From Marsupella aquatica (taxonomy: Eukaryota > Marchantiophyta), in NCBI GenBank assembly GCA_973895155.1, contig OZ316893.1:7006001-7070000 (forward strand): a DNA stretch of 64,000 nucleotides, read 5' to 3'. Positions 34,077-45,122 of the stretch are shown one piece after another (within the stretch, counting starts at the first letter, position 1; every line of letters starts with the position of its first letter). The notes beneath the pieces are model-generated. The model was not told where the DNA came from. It saw only the letters and a list, made by a program, of their open reading frames with translations, and made no database searches. Made by a program: the position numbers and the translations under genes.

Positions 34077-34705
34077 ATTGATTCTATTTTTTTATAGAAA
34101 ATTAAGGAGTATTGAGAGGCCACCTTTCCCCCCTGTTTCGGTCCTCACTGCCTTTTTTTGGCAACGTGTGTCTGTGGCTCTTCAGCAGGCTCAGGCTTTC
34201 ACCCTCCTTCGTAGGACTGAGGCCGTTGGTTTTAGGGCCTCCCACCAAGTTGCGCTCTGGGACCCTCCTTTGCGGTTTACTACGGAGCTTTAAGTTCTCC
34301 ACTTGGTAGGGTGTTAGCCTTCACGGTTCCTTCATAGGTTACTTTTTTGTCGGCTTTTGGTTTGGGCCTCCTTGGCTTGTAATTATCTTGGGGCCTTTTC
34401 CCCTCTTTTCCTCCCCTTCTTTGGGTTGCTATGCCATTGGGATCATGTCTCCAGGTTTGACATTTTTTTGCCTTTTGGCAATGTGATAAATAAAATTTCA
34501 CATGGTGGCCTCGGTGCTCAGGGAAAAACCAGGTGGCGAATGGATGATTGCCACCTGAAAACGGTGTGACTATTCCATGCCCAACCGTAGTGGATTGCTG
34601 GGGATGTACTGGGTCAAAGAAAATGTAGCAAAAAATTGCCATAATTCTGTGAGGCTGGTTTCTGGGGGAGCTAGGGTGGAATCTAGCAAATACTTTTTGC
34701 TCCAG
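34077..34705 (+). mobile_element. 5'-truncated RLE LINE tail
   Basis: The frame ending at 34291-34293 reads VSVLTAFFWQRVSVALQQAQ, matching LSILTTHFRQRISVTLQRAQ near the C-terminus of the RLE LINE at 21220-21300. It is followed by a T-rich 3' UTR. The 24-bp repeats immediately outside (34053-34076 and 34706-34729) look like a target-site duplication. It represents a different subfamily from the full-length copy. Confidence 0.75.
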
Positions 34706-35210
34706 CCCATAGCATCCGCCATTGGACTACTCTTAGGCATACAGTTTTACTCAGATAAAGTCTTTCTTTATATAAATCCTCACCCGTTTGCGTGTCAAGC
34801 GTGCAAAAGCCATAATTATCCTAAATTCAGAGCACGGTCATAGAATACCCGCAGGTGATGGGTCAACCCACAGGTGTTGAGTGTCAACAGGTGGCGAGTG
34901 TCAAACCGTGTTTGTTCCGTAGGACTTGGTTGCTAAACATTGTCTCTTCTGTAGGACTTGGGTGCCCTAGGAGAGAGGTAACTCCCCAACCTGCTTTCCA
35001 GGCAGTCACAGCCATATCATTTATGGAACTGTCCACGCCAACGGAGAAGCCATTATCATTTGGCTCGTGAATGCTCGTCGCAGCAATTGTCGCAGTGCAT
35101 AATTATTAAATTTCAGCTTCGAAATTTGCGTCTACTGTAGGTCTTCAGCATCGGATTCTCTGATCGACAGTTACCACTTACCAGAGTAGTCAATCTTCTT
35201 CGCGCAACGA
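34706..35210. other. Spacer
   Basis: Begins with the third 24-bp repeat copy (34706-34729). No gene recognised. Confidence 0.4.
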
Positions 35211-35633
35211 TATATAATTACAGCTTTTTAGTTACCTCTCCCCCAAACTATCTCATATTACTAATGTGCCTCCAAAATAAATTTAATTATCAACCCGTTC
35301 CCCATGTGGTATACTTGAACCTTATTATTGACACGTGACCGGGTTCTTGTTGCCATTGGCAACCCTTAACCCACCGTGACCCCCTCTGTTTCCCCTTCCC
35401 CATTGCAGGGCACACTAGTAAGCCCTGCAATGGGGAAGGGGGACCAAGGGGGGTCGCGCCTGGGTTAAGGCTAGCCAATGATGCTTGGCCACATGGTAAT
35501 GGGAACCCGGTCTCAAGTTCATATCAGTATACAAAATGGGGGTCAGACTCATAAATAATTTTGTTTGGGGGTATGTTAGTAATATTAGGTAATTTGGGGA
35601 GCAGGTTATTAAAAAGAAGCTGTATATAGAATG
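35211..35633. repeat. Foldback element with ~200-bp arms
   Basis: Left arm 35211-35411 and right arm 35422-35633 are inverted copies around the 10-base loop ACACTAGTAA. The inner stem CCCCTTCCCCATTGCAGGGC is perfect over 20 bp. Farther out the arms share, with mismatches, TTAACCCA, CCGGGTTC, CATGTGG, AATATTACTAA (antisense) and TATATACAGCTT-like ends. Typical of a foldback MITE; transcription would give a long hairpin RNA. Confidence 0.88.
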
Positions 35634-37021
35634 TAAGTTTGTTGACTGAAACTACGTCGTGAGATTGTCAAGGACTCAAGGGGGAGAGTCCCCTTTGTGC
35701 CGACTGCCTGGACTCCGTCCTACGAAATCCGGGTCATGTGGAGGGAATTAATGAATTGCTTTGATTGGCGATTTGGCGATGTCGGTTACCATAATTGGCC
35801 CAATCACCAACTTCTTGCTACACTTGCACAGTTGCACGACCGTTTACGGCGCAAAGTGATCGTATCTGCCAGACTGATCCTTGAAAGTGCATTATTGGCA
35901 CTGTCACAGTACCCGGCGATTGCGGTCCCAGCCGCGGACACCTTCTATGGAAACGCCGTGGCCACTTTACGTGGATAATTCTAAATTTTAGAATTTAGAT
36001 GGTCCGGAACGTGGAATTTCATTACTGTACTGCGGTGAAGGAAGTATTCCTGACGAAGATAATCTCGAGGGTAATTGATGCAGATTGTCAGTCTTTTCGT
36101 TTTGCGTGTGAGAGTTCAAGGTTTTTAGTAGAGATATTCTTTCTCATTGACGAGTTTGTTACTAAACAATCAGGCAAGCTACAGTAGTACCTGTCACTAC
36201 TGTAGTCTTTTCAATTTTTTGTCAGGGTCTCAACTCTCAACTACGGCTTCAATATTCAATGGTTGTCGATTACAAGAAAACGGGGGAATTAAAACTGTCA
36301 CGCCGTTGCGGTTGAACTGTATCATCCAAGGAATTCTCACAAGAGCGAGTTCGCTCATCAAACAAACGAAACCAAGATGGAAGACAGTCTATTTGCAGGC
36401 GCTAACCCGACTGACATTGACGCCGAGTCCTGAGACAAGTCTATGAACGGAGTGTGGCTAATGGTCCAGGCCTTACCCTCGAAACATTAGAATTCTTTTA
36501 TCTTATGGCTCATGTGTCAGTCTTCAAGGATACTTTCCCGGAAGTTTCAGATTGACAGTGTGCATAATGGTACCTCGTGAGTTGGGAAGCACTGAAGGAG
36601 ATGCTAAGAAATAAAGTTTCTAGATTTATTTCTGACAGTTACATCTCCCTAGAATTAAAGACAACTGTTCAGATTGTAGCTTTGGACCCTATGGTTTGAT
36701 GGGAGACTAAGGAATGAGACCCAAAAAAATGAAAAATAGGCAAATTTGGCTAATTTGGAGCTAAAACCTTGACTCGCACAGGCGCTCCCTCCCTCACAAA
36801 CGCCGGTTTGTGCATCTGGTTGCATGCCCCGATGCAAAAACAATCGAGCACACTGGAGGCCTGAACCCCTACTTTTCTCAGATTATAAGTAAACCCGTGA
36901 TCCACATGTCTTCTCACATTTTTTTTCCCCTCGAAAAATCTAGATGAATTACATTCAAAATGCCAACATGCAAAAGGGGAGGCCCAAAAAAGGACACCAG
37001 CCCTCAGGACCAAAAAATGTC
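35634..37021. other. Spacer, no gene recognised
   Basis: Frames at 35697-35978 and 36147-36446 show no recognisable motif. A small palindrome TCTAAATTTTAGAATTTAGA lies near 35981. Confidence 0.4.
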
Positions 37022-37099
37022 GACTTGCTAAAAACCAGGGGGGGTGGTACCAGGCGAAAAAGGTAGACTTGCTAACAACCAGGGGGGGTGGTACCAGGC
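37022..37099. repeat. 44-bp tandem repeat
   Basis: GACTTGCTAAAAACCAGGGG at 37022 and GACTTGCTAACAACCAGGGG at 37066, both continuing GGGTGGTACCAGGC. Confidence 0.9.
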
Positions 37100-37162
37100 A
37101 AGGAGCTGATCCCCATAAGGGAAACTAAACAAGCAATTTAGAGAACACAGCTTGAGAGTAAC

Positions 37163-37352
37163 ACACTCTAAAGTCAGGCCAGTGGCAGGGTGGCAGGGTT
37201 CAGGCAAAGTTCCCATCAGTGGATCTATGGTATTAAGGTAAGAATCTTATTGATCTGACACTCTAAAGTCAGGCCAGTGGCAGGGTGGCAGGGTTCAGGC
37301 AAAGTTCCCATCAGTGGATCTATGGTAATTAAGGGTGGCTTTACAAGACGTC
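37163..37352. repeat. 95-bp tandem duplication
   Basis: ACACTCTAAAGTCAGGCCAG starts at 37163 and 37258; both units continue to GGATCTATGGTA almost unchanged. Confidence 0.9.
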
Positions 37353-37867
37353 CGGGGCAGTTCCTTCACTTTTATGACATCCAAGATCCAATCCGGGCCA
37401 TCCATTGGGGAGATAGTGCTGGAGTTCACTTTAGAAAACGTCGGGGGCAGTTTTGCTCATTGATTCTGCCGATCCTACATGGACTTCAGTGGGGCCCAAC
37501 TTTTGCCGACGTGGAGCTCTTTTTTGTCCAGAATTTTAGACCACCTCCGTTGGAGGTCCCTTCATCCGGCCGCTTGGTCCATTCCTATTATGGGCAGTTT
37601 TCAATAAATGCGGACCCACAGGAACCAGCATTAGCCAAAGATTAGCCAGCATTAGCCAAAGATTCAGGTGGAGTGGGTCCCAAGTTTGTCTTCTAGTCAA
37701 TGATTCTAGCTACACTGGCCAGAGTTCCCTTTACAAGACGTCGGGGGCAATAAAAGTCTTCTAAATTCTCTATTAGCCCCGGTATACTGTTTTTAGCATG
37801 TGAAACTGCTGCTGGCTCAGCTTTGGTAGAAAAGGAAGCGAACGGCCCCGACGTCTTGTAAAGTGCC
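37338..37867. mobile_element. Cluster of short inverted-end repeats (TTTACAAGACGTCGGGG family)
   Basis: The motif occurs forward at 37338-37360, 37427-37450 (TTTAGAAAACGTCGGGG) and 37728-37750, and inverted at 37844-37867. The last two face each other 93 bp apart and form a MITE-like unit of about 140 bp (37728-37867). The others may be solo ends or remnants of sister copies. No coding capacity. Confidence 0.6.
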
Positions 37868-40264
37868 CCTAAGGTGAAAATCTTATTGATCTGACTGTAA
37901 TGCAACTCCAGAACCTGATCTAAGAATAATTCAGTGGGGACCTCACTTGGAATCTGGAGGGTTTCTTTGTGGATTTCCAAGAGGCCTGCCCAAGTGCCAA
38001 AGTCATGGGACAGCTCACGTTGGGCATCCCCGAAGGTGAGCTTCCCAGTTATAATTTTGTGATGGTGCCACGCCCAGTCACATCGGAGGTGGATCCCAAG
38101 TTTGTGCCACAATTTCCGGATGACCCCCTATGGATTTGGATGTGTGTGACATTGTGTGTATTTCGATCTTTCCAGACATGCCAACACACAAAAGCTCTGA
38201 GAGTATGCCACAATTTCATAATTAGGTATGTCCCACTCCTCAGGTAGTGTTGCTCCCACTAAGACATGTGCAGGCTATAGTTAAACAAGGTTTCCCCTGG
38301 AGAAGGCGCACAACAGCAAGATGTGATTTACCTCCAGACAATTTGCGATCAAGGGCAGCCCCACATACAATGGACAATATCTCCCTGTTGATGGATTGCA
38401 TCTGGTGCACCAGATGGTGGCATCCGTAGATGGTGGTTTTGGAAAACACCAGTGCTAGGTGGCAGGTATTCTGTAGATCAGCTCCCACAAGAAGCAGTTC
38501 TCGGCAGCAGCACAAAAGGGTAGCCAAGATGGGTAGCCAAGATCCCTCCATAGCAAAGGGGGACTGGGCCTCCACTCCTGGTAGCCTACTTGTGTACAGC
38601 TAGCTCTGTGTAAAGTCCCGGGAGATGGTCCCTGTATTTCCCGCAGGTGGGCCGTGTTAGTCTCCATAAATGGATGACCATCTTTCCATTTATACAGCAG
38701 CAGCGGTGTCAAAAGTCCCATTGGTCTTGCAATGCTATGAAATCGGGTATGAAATTGTTGAATTGAAATTGTTGCCATCGGGATGTGATGGAGTTTCCTT
38801 GTATTGAGTCTTCCCAGATTTGCAGAGTACTGTCTGAAAGAGAAGCTTCCATGAAGACTTGGGTCCGTTGTTCGGGATCTTGGTGGACTTCAAGGGTGCT
38901 TATAAGATTAGCAACCAATTCCTGTATGCTACAGCACAGTTCCCCGGCGTACATCACAAGGTCCATCTTCCCACTTATTAAAGTGACCATCCATTGCGGA
39001 GACATCCCCCATGGATAGAAAACCAGATCTCTTGATTTTCCTTTGAGGATTGGTATGACATTTGGCATGGCTGCTGCTGATAAGGATTCCACAATGGCAG
39101 GGCTCCCCATCCTTCCATGTGCCCAGGGGGTGACGGCCTCAGGTTCTTTGGTCATGTTCCATCCTGTGCACACGTTAACCCAGACCTATGATGCACTATG
39201 CGGTAGAGAATGGCAATGTGAAAAAACCCAAACAGTTGAAATCATCCCCCCCCCCCCCCATTTATGCTGTTAAGGTAGTTTGATCTCATGTTGGAGGATT
39301 TAATGTAGAGGGTGGTCCCTTTGTGCCCAGACAATGAAGTTTCCAGCCAGCGCCCTGAATTGGGATGCCAACAAGATCAACCCGAGCCCCCCAAATTTCA
39401 TTGGTTGAGTGATAGTGGAAAAATTGACCCTGGATCTGGCCTTCAAATTCTGTCCTGCCCCCAATCCTGCCCACACAAAAGCAGTAATCTTTTTTTGAAG
39501 GGTGTTCAGTGTGCTATGTTGTCCAGCCCACACAGTCAACGTGAACCACAATGTGCTCATAACCAGGTGGTTAGCGACCGTGACTTGTGCAATAAGTGAT
39601 CCAGAGCTTCTACAGACCATGTCCAACCTAGACTCAAGCTTTTCAGATAAGAATAAGACCTTTTGCAATTCTGAGATGCCCTGAGCAATTGGAATCCCGA
39701 GTTTAATGGCGTTGACTTCAGTCTCCCATTCCATGGGAGTTGTCTGAATTTACTCAGGATTCTACGTGAGAAAAAAGGCGGCCTTTGTTTTCTCCCAACT
39801 ACATAGTAGCCTAGAGACCATGCCAAAAAGATCCAGCAACTGTTTGCAATTCTCAACAATTTCCATCACCGCCCAAATCTGCATAGGAAGATCATCAGCA
39901 TAAAGATTGTGGACATTGTGCATCACCACAGCTTGGATGTTAACTCCATGAGTGAATATGACCCCGTATAACTTCCCATTGTATTAAACAACTAAGTGTC
40001 TCAATATATTGCAATCAAAAAAAGCAAAGGAGACAAGGGGCATCCTTGCCTCACAGATCTGGTCAAGTCAAATGGAGCAATCATTCTTCCATTGAGAAGA
40101 ACAGCCAAGGAGGCAAAACCTTGCGTGGTTCTTATGAATTGCATGAGCAGTCATCAAACCCCACCTTCTGCCATGAGAGTCAGCAAAAAATGGCAGGTCC
40201 AACTTTTCAAAAACCTTGCTCAAGTGCCTCAATCCAAGGGGTGTCCCACATCACCCTAAAATTA

Positions 40265-40465
40265 AGTCAATAAAGTTTTTTGAGTAATTTTTTACCCCTA
40301 ACTTAATGGGATAACCTTGGAATATTCCTAAATTTGGTTTTTAAAACCCTATGATTCTGATAATTCTCAAAACTTGATTAAAACAACCCTAATGTTCTTC
40401 AACAAATTTAAAAGTCTTTCACTAAACTCAATAAAAAAACCTTGTACTTATTTTCACGTGATGGG
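40265..40465 (+). repeat. Small TIR repeat, copy C (partial)
   Basis: Shares GGAATATTCCTAA, ACCCTATGATTCTGATAATTCTC and AACCCTAATGTTCTTC with the other copies; its start is missing. It interrupts the L1 ORF2 remnant. Confidence 0.6.
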
Positions 40466-41204
40466 TTGGAAGAAAAGAAGTGAGGACCTTGGGAAGCCGG
40501 CCTTCAGTTGGTGATGTCCAATTTGAGCAGAATGTAATCGAGCTTGGAGGCCTACGCATGGTGGATCATCTCATTTAGCAGCATAAGTGAGTGATAGATA
40601 TTGCAGCCCAGTAGGAAAGCAAACTGTTGAGCTATTATGAATTGTTGGAGTATCAGGAAGAGTCTTAGCTGAAAAGCTTTGGCTCCAATTTTATGAACCA
40701 TGTTTAGTAGGGTAGTAGGTCCTTTGTTGTTTAAGTACCAATCCATGGTCATCTTCTTTTTGGAGAAGGACAATGAAGCCCCAAGTGACTTTAGAAGAGA
40801 AAATTCTTTCACGTACCCATTCCTTGCAAGAGGACTCTGTGCAAGGAGCCAGGGCCCAACCATCTTCCAGTGTGACACAAAGAATTCCGCAGGGACACCA
40901 TTTGGCCGAGTCTGGACATTTGTTGCCAGCCAATGCAGCAGCTACTTTGCCCAGATCTTCCACTATGAGAGGTGCATTCAGCAGGGTTCGATCTTCCATC
41001 GTAAGTTTGTAGCTCAAGAACTTGTGCAAGTGAGGGTCAATAGGTGAGCCAAGGATATCCTTAAAGAATACAATGGCCATATCAACCATCGAGCTCCAAT
41101 CTCAAACAATTCTGTCCTCTTAAACAATTAAGTGATCTCATTGTTCATGGCCAAACCCTTGAAGGTGCAAAAGAAGAGCCTGGAACATTTGTCCACCCTC
41201 GAGG

Positions 41205-41490
41205 GTCTTATTATATGAAGGCCTCCCCATCACCTGCAACGTTTTTAGGCCTTGGACCCCCTAAAATGTAAGAAAATGAATAAAATTTTCAACCACTAAA
41301 AAGTTAGAATATTCGTGGAATATTCCAACAATTTGGTTAGAAATACCCTAATGTTCTTATGAGTCTCAAAATTTTATTTAAAAGACCCCATTGTTCTTCT
41401 GAGAAAATTCTTAAGTCTTCCCTTTGAACCAATAAAATGGCCCTATCCTTCGTCGCACGTGATGTGCCATTTTTGTGGAAGTGAAACCCT
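41205..41490 (+). repeat. Small TIR repeat, copy B
   Basis: Starts GGGTCTTATTATATGAAGGC and ends GTGGAAGTGAAACCC. It splits the endonuclease and reverse-transcriptase parts of the L1 relic. Confidence 0.7.
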
Positions 41491-42209
41491 TAAGTGTCCA
41501 CCTCTCCAATCCATTGTGATTACAAGATGTAGTCCATCCAATGAGCCTTTTTATTCTCAAATTTGGGTAACAATGTTTTGGCATCCTTCACCGAATCTTG
41601 GTGATTCACGTCTAAAGGTTCCCTTTCCAAAATCAATTGTGCCCAACAGAGCCTGTCCCAGAGTGTTGTCTCCCTCCTTTGTCTCTCCAGCCCATTGAGG
41701 AGTGTACACTAGAGATTGGGTGAATCGGCTGTGTAAATGCCTAAGAGTTCAACCTTCCCCAATTTCTTATGGATCATATAGCACTAGACGGCCAGATTGC
41801 CATCTATGACACCCTCTGATATCACATATTGATATAAACATTGCTTGATGGCCAATGCCATACCATCCATACCAACATTGACACAATCATTTTGGATGGT
41901 TGAGTGAGCTCCATCTGTAGCCGAGGCACACACCCAATGCAGAAACCATCAAACTTCCAAAATTTTGCCCATTTTGCTAGCACAAAGTTTGTGATGCCTC
42001 CTGGATGCACAGGATATCAAGGGTATGTTGAAGACCCTCCAAAATGAAGCAGGCCACACACGTCTTCTCCTTGAGGCTAGTCGGGCCCTCACATTGTATG
42101 TTAGAAATGTTGAGCTTGTGCATGTTGTGTTGGGGGGATTTTATGGTAGTAAATTCTATTGGGAGCAAGAGATTCTAGTTGTCGGGGGCGCTTTGCTCTA
42201 GAAGAGAAA

Positions 42210-43942
42210 TCACCAAGATCAGATGGCAAGGAGTCTGATTTCGTTTCCAAGGATTCCTTTGAAAGCTTTTTCTTGCAGATGGTAACATTCCCTAGCTATC
42301 AAGTCAGGGAGCTGTAGCAAAATGATGTCCACTAGTAGAATTGGTGTATCTGATGGGGTTACCTCAACTGGTTGCGTCTGTGCCAAATGTGCCTTGGGTG
42401 ATTCGTTTTCCTTTTGTGATATCCACACGTTCCTGAGTGGCCTCCTTGGGGGCCTCCTTGAATTTGATGGGGGTGAACATTTGGAGATGTGGTCCCAATA
42501 TGAGCTGTTGGAAGTGATACTGTGGCTATGATTAGTTTCCCAAATGTCAACGTTATGTGCAAAGATGTGTTGCTTGATGATTATGTGAGACTACCACTAG
42601 CACCAGGTAAATAATTTATTGGTATCCGAGTTGTCACATTGGTTGACAGGTCTGTGAGCAGCCCTCCGTTGGCGCTTCCTGGAAGAGGTGGAAGACAGTT
42701 GTCTAGGGGGGCAATGTGTTGCAGCCAGTTTACAGCCACCTTGCATGACCTTCTCAGCTTCAAATTTTTTTGCACGATGCGCAACGTGCTGCAATCCTCC
42801 CAGTCCTATTGTTCTTCAGCCCAATCTCTCCAGTAATCTGCCTCAGCCCTTGCCTTGCGGGCTTTGTGGAAGGCCACCTGGTCCAATTTTACCTTTTGTT
42901 GTGGCGTATTGTCTGATGCAATTGGACAGTTGGCGAGCTGCATCAGATTGTATGTGTCAACCCTTGAATAGGCAGGTTGTGGCTGCATGCACTTGGATGC
43001 AAAGTGCCTGTATGAAAACATAAGCAACAAATGATGAATAAGCAACATATGAATGGAGATTCCTTCCGATGTAGTAAAAAAGGACAGTAGTAATGCTTGG
43101 CCTGCTGAGTTGAACTTTTCCATGCACTGGGAAAACCTTCTGAGTGGTCTCGACCACGTCTGAGATGTGGTGCTGTTTAATGCCAGGCGCCCGCTTTGCC
43201 CGGATGAACCTCCCAACTGGGGACACCACAAATTTGATGTATTTGTAAATGTCCAGACTGCCATTTCTGATGTAAACCAAGACTAGGTGTTTGAAATTGG
43301 GTGAATTGTAGGGTTGGAAATTTGGTGTGTAGTTATTCACTGTTGCAAAACAGTCAAGAGCTTTCAAAGGAGAGCCTTGAAGGAGACATTTTTGAGGACA
43401 TTTCTTGACGTGATTGCCCACATTAGCATCAAATTGGACTATGAATAGTGCATGTGCCAGTTCTTGGTGCAGAGTTAATTTGTTTTTGTTCTCCTGGTTG
43501 AAAGCCAAAATCCACTCTATGGCCAGCCTGGTGTCACATTTGGATTCAAATCCGAGCACCACCTTGTTACCAAACACCTTCTTTGTACTGAGTTGTAGGA
43601 TGTCAGGCAGGATGTAGATGATTCCTGAATTTGGAACAATAGGTATGGAACCACCTTTCAATGAATGAGTGCTTGGCGGGGGTGGTCATCACCACTACAT
43701 TGTAACCCGGTGCCGCAGATTTTCTTGGTGTATGTTGTAATGTTCATTGCGATTGACTGCTTGCCATAGGATCCTAACATGTCATTGGGAGGATGTGAGG
43801 AGTGGCAGGATGTCCCCCATATCACCCTTCCATTGGTGCAGCAGGGAAAGAGATTGAAAGTGTCCTTGATCCACACCAGTCTGCAGAATTCCAGCTGTGT
43901 TACGAGCAAAATGTTTGTTTCCACATAAGGCACAGACCACAA
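42210..43942 (-). pseudogene. L1-type LINE ORF1 (Gag-like, DUF4283-like) remnant
   Basis: The 234-codon frame 43661-42957 carries a pattern typical of plant L1 ORF1 nucleic-acid-binding proteins: the CLLQGSPLKALDCF stretch, NFQPYNSPNFKHLVLVYIRN, then IKFVVSPVGRFIRAKRAPG. Flanking frames (43942-43658 and 42784-42219) continue it after frameshifts. It lies directly before ORF2 on the same strand, as expected for L1. Confidence 0.6.
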
Positions 43943-44849
43943 CCATGTTTATTTGGGTGCCCCTCCATCCTTCTTATGCTTGCGTGTGTGGTCGTGATAT
44001 CATTTTGTGATGACAGTGACAACAAATGGCATCTAGAGCAAAAGACCGCAACAACTCATGCAGGGATTGACAAAATTTAACAAAAAGTGTTTGCTTGTGA
44101 TGTGCTGGGAGGGGCGTAGGGTTGAGCTGGTGCATAATTTGGGGTGTGTACAACTCGGTGTACAAACAGACTGAGATTACCCTAAGTAAACTCAAGGTAG
44201 CTGTTAAGATAGGACAAGGGCATCAGCATAAAAAGGATGTAGCTGTTAATTAGGAGAGGATAAGGGTCACAGGCTACAACGAAGTGACTAACCCAGGGAC
44301 TAACTTGGAAAGGTTACTCCCAAACAGTAGGCTATGGTGTAGGTGGGTAAGTTTCAAAGGCACCGTTGAGTTCCCCGCTACCACAGTAAGTGTTGCATCC
44401 CCCAAAAGAAAACCATGTGTAGGGTTCTCACCTTCTCTTCTCGCACGAGAGTCCCGGAGCTCTACATGGCAGCCTCTTTTCCATCTCACAATCATGGAAT
44501 CCTGAACAAACAACTTTTCTGCTCAATTAAATCTATCTCACAATCTCTTGACAATTTTTAGCCATTGCTCCGGCTCATAAATGGTAACTATGGCCTCATA
44601 TGATCCACTGGCGTTTTTGTATTTTATTCAAAGTCAGAGTGGACAAGTGCAGTCTTCTCACATTTTGCTTGTTTAATATAAGACCAAGGGAGATTTTGAG
44701 TGGACTTCCTTTGATTTTGGGTGGACTTTTTTTGTTTGCTGTACAATATTGTGCTTTCTTTGGCCCTTTCTCTATAATGCATATTTCTTTAATTCAAGTA
44801 CTTATCCAGTAAGATAATTCCTGGGACAGCCTAGACAGATATTTCCAAT
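43943..44849. other. Spacer, no gene recognised
   Basis: Possibly the 5' UTR of the L1 relic near its left edge; no motif-bearing frames. Confidence 0.4.
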
Positions 44850-45122
44850 TTTGACCTTTCTGAAAGCAGGTAGCTCTCTCACTCAGGCCAGCCCTTTTTT
44901 TGTGGCCAAAGATTGCTAGATCCACCTCTCTAAAAAGTTTTCGCCACTCTGTGGCAAGATTTTTCTCTAGGATGTGTGTTTTCTCTCCACTTTTGTCCTT
45001 TGTGAAAGTAGTTAGCTCTCTCACCTTTTTTTGGCGAAAAATTGCTAGGTTTCACATCTCTAAAAAGTCTTGGCCAGTCTGGCAAAAATTGGCCCCATTG
45101 GCTAGGATGTGTGTTTTCCATT
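44850..45122. repeat. Diverged ~145-bp tandem duplication
   Basis: GTAGCTCTCTCAC, AAGATTGCTAG, CATCTCTAAAAAGT-TT and GGATGTGTGTTTTC appear in the same order twice (ending near 44985 and 45119). Confidence 0.75.

Larger units (their letters stand above)
37868..42170 (-). pseudogene. L1-type LINE ORF2 (endonuclease and reverse transcriptase), heavily decayed
   Basis: Read right to left. The endonuclease start is near 42110-42010 with LDILCIQEA (catalytic Glu region). RT entry at about 41180-40550 includes CSRLFFCTFKGLAMNN, MAIVFFKDILGSP and SLGASLSFSKKK. SVRQGCPL is near 40050 and the catalytic LYADD near 39900. The thumb region is at 39860-39300 (KFGGLGLI, IVWAQRDHPL), and the C-terminal CWHVWKDRN near 38170. 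Many stops and frameshifts separate these pieces. Two small TIR repeats (41205-41490, 40265-40465) have landed inside. Product in an active element: target-primed reverse transcription enzyme. Confidence 0.8.

Noticed and set aside
39246-39260. C-run and other homopolymers (12950, 14230, 39246) as functional sites
   Set aside because: Simple homopolymers without context; possible sequencing-error hotspots.
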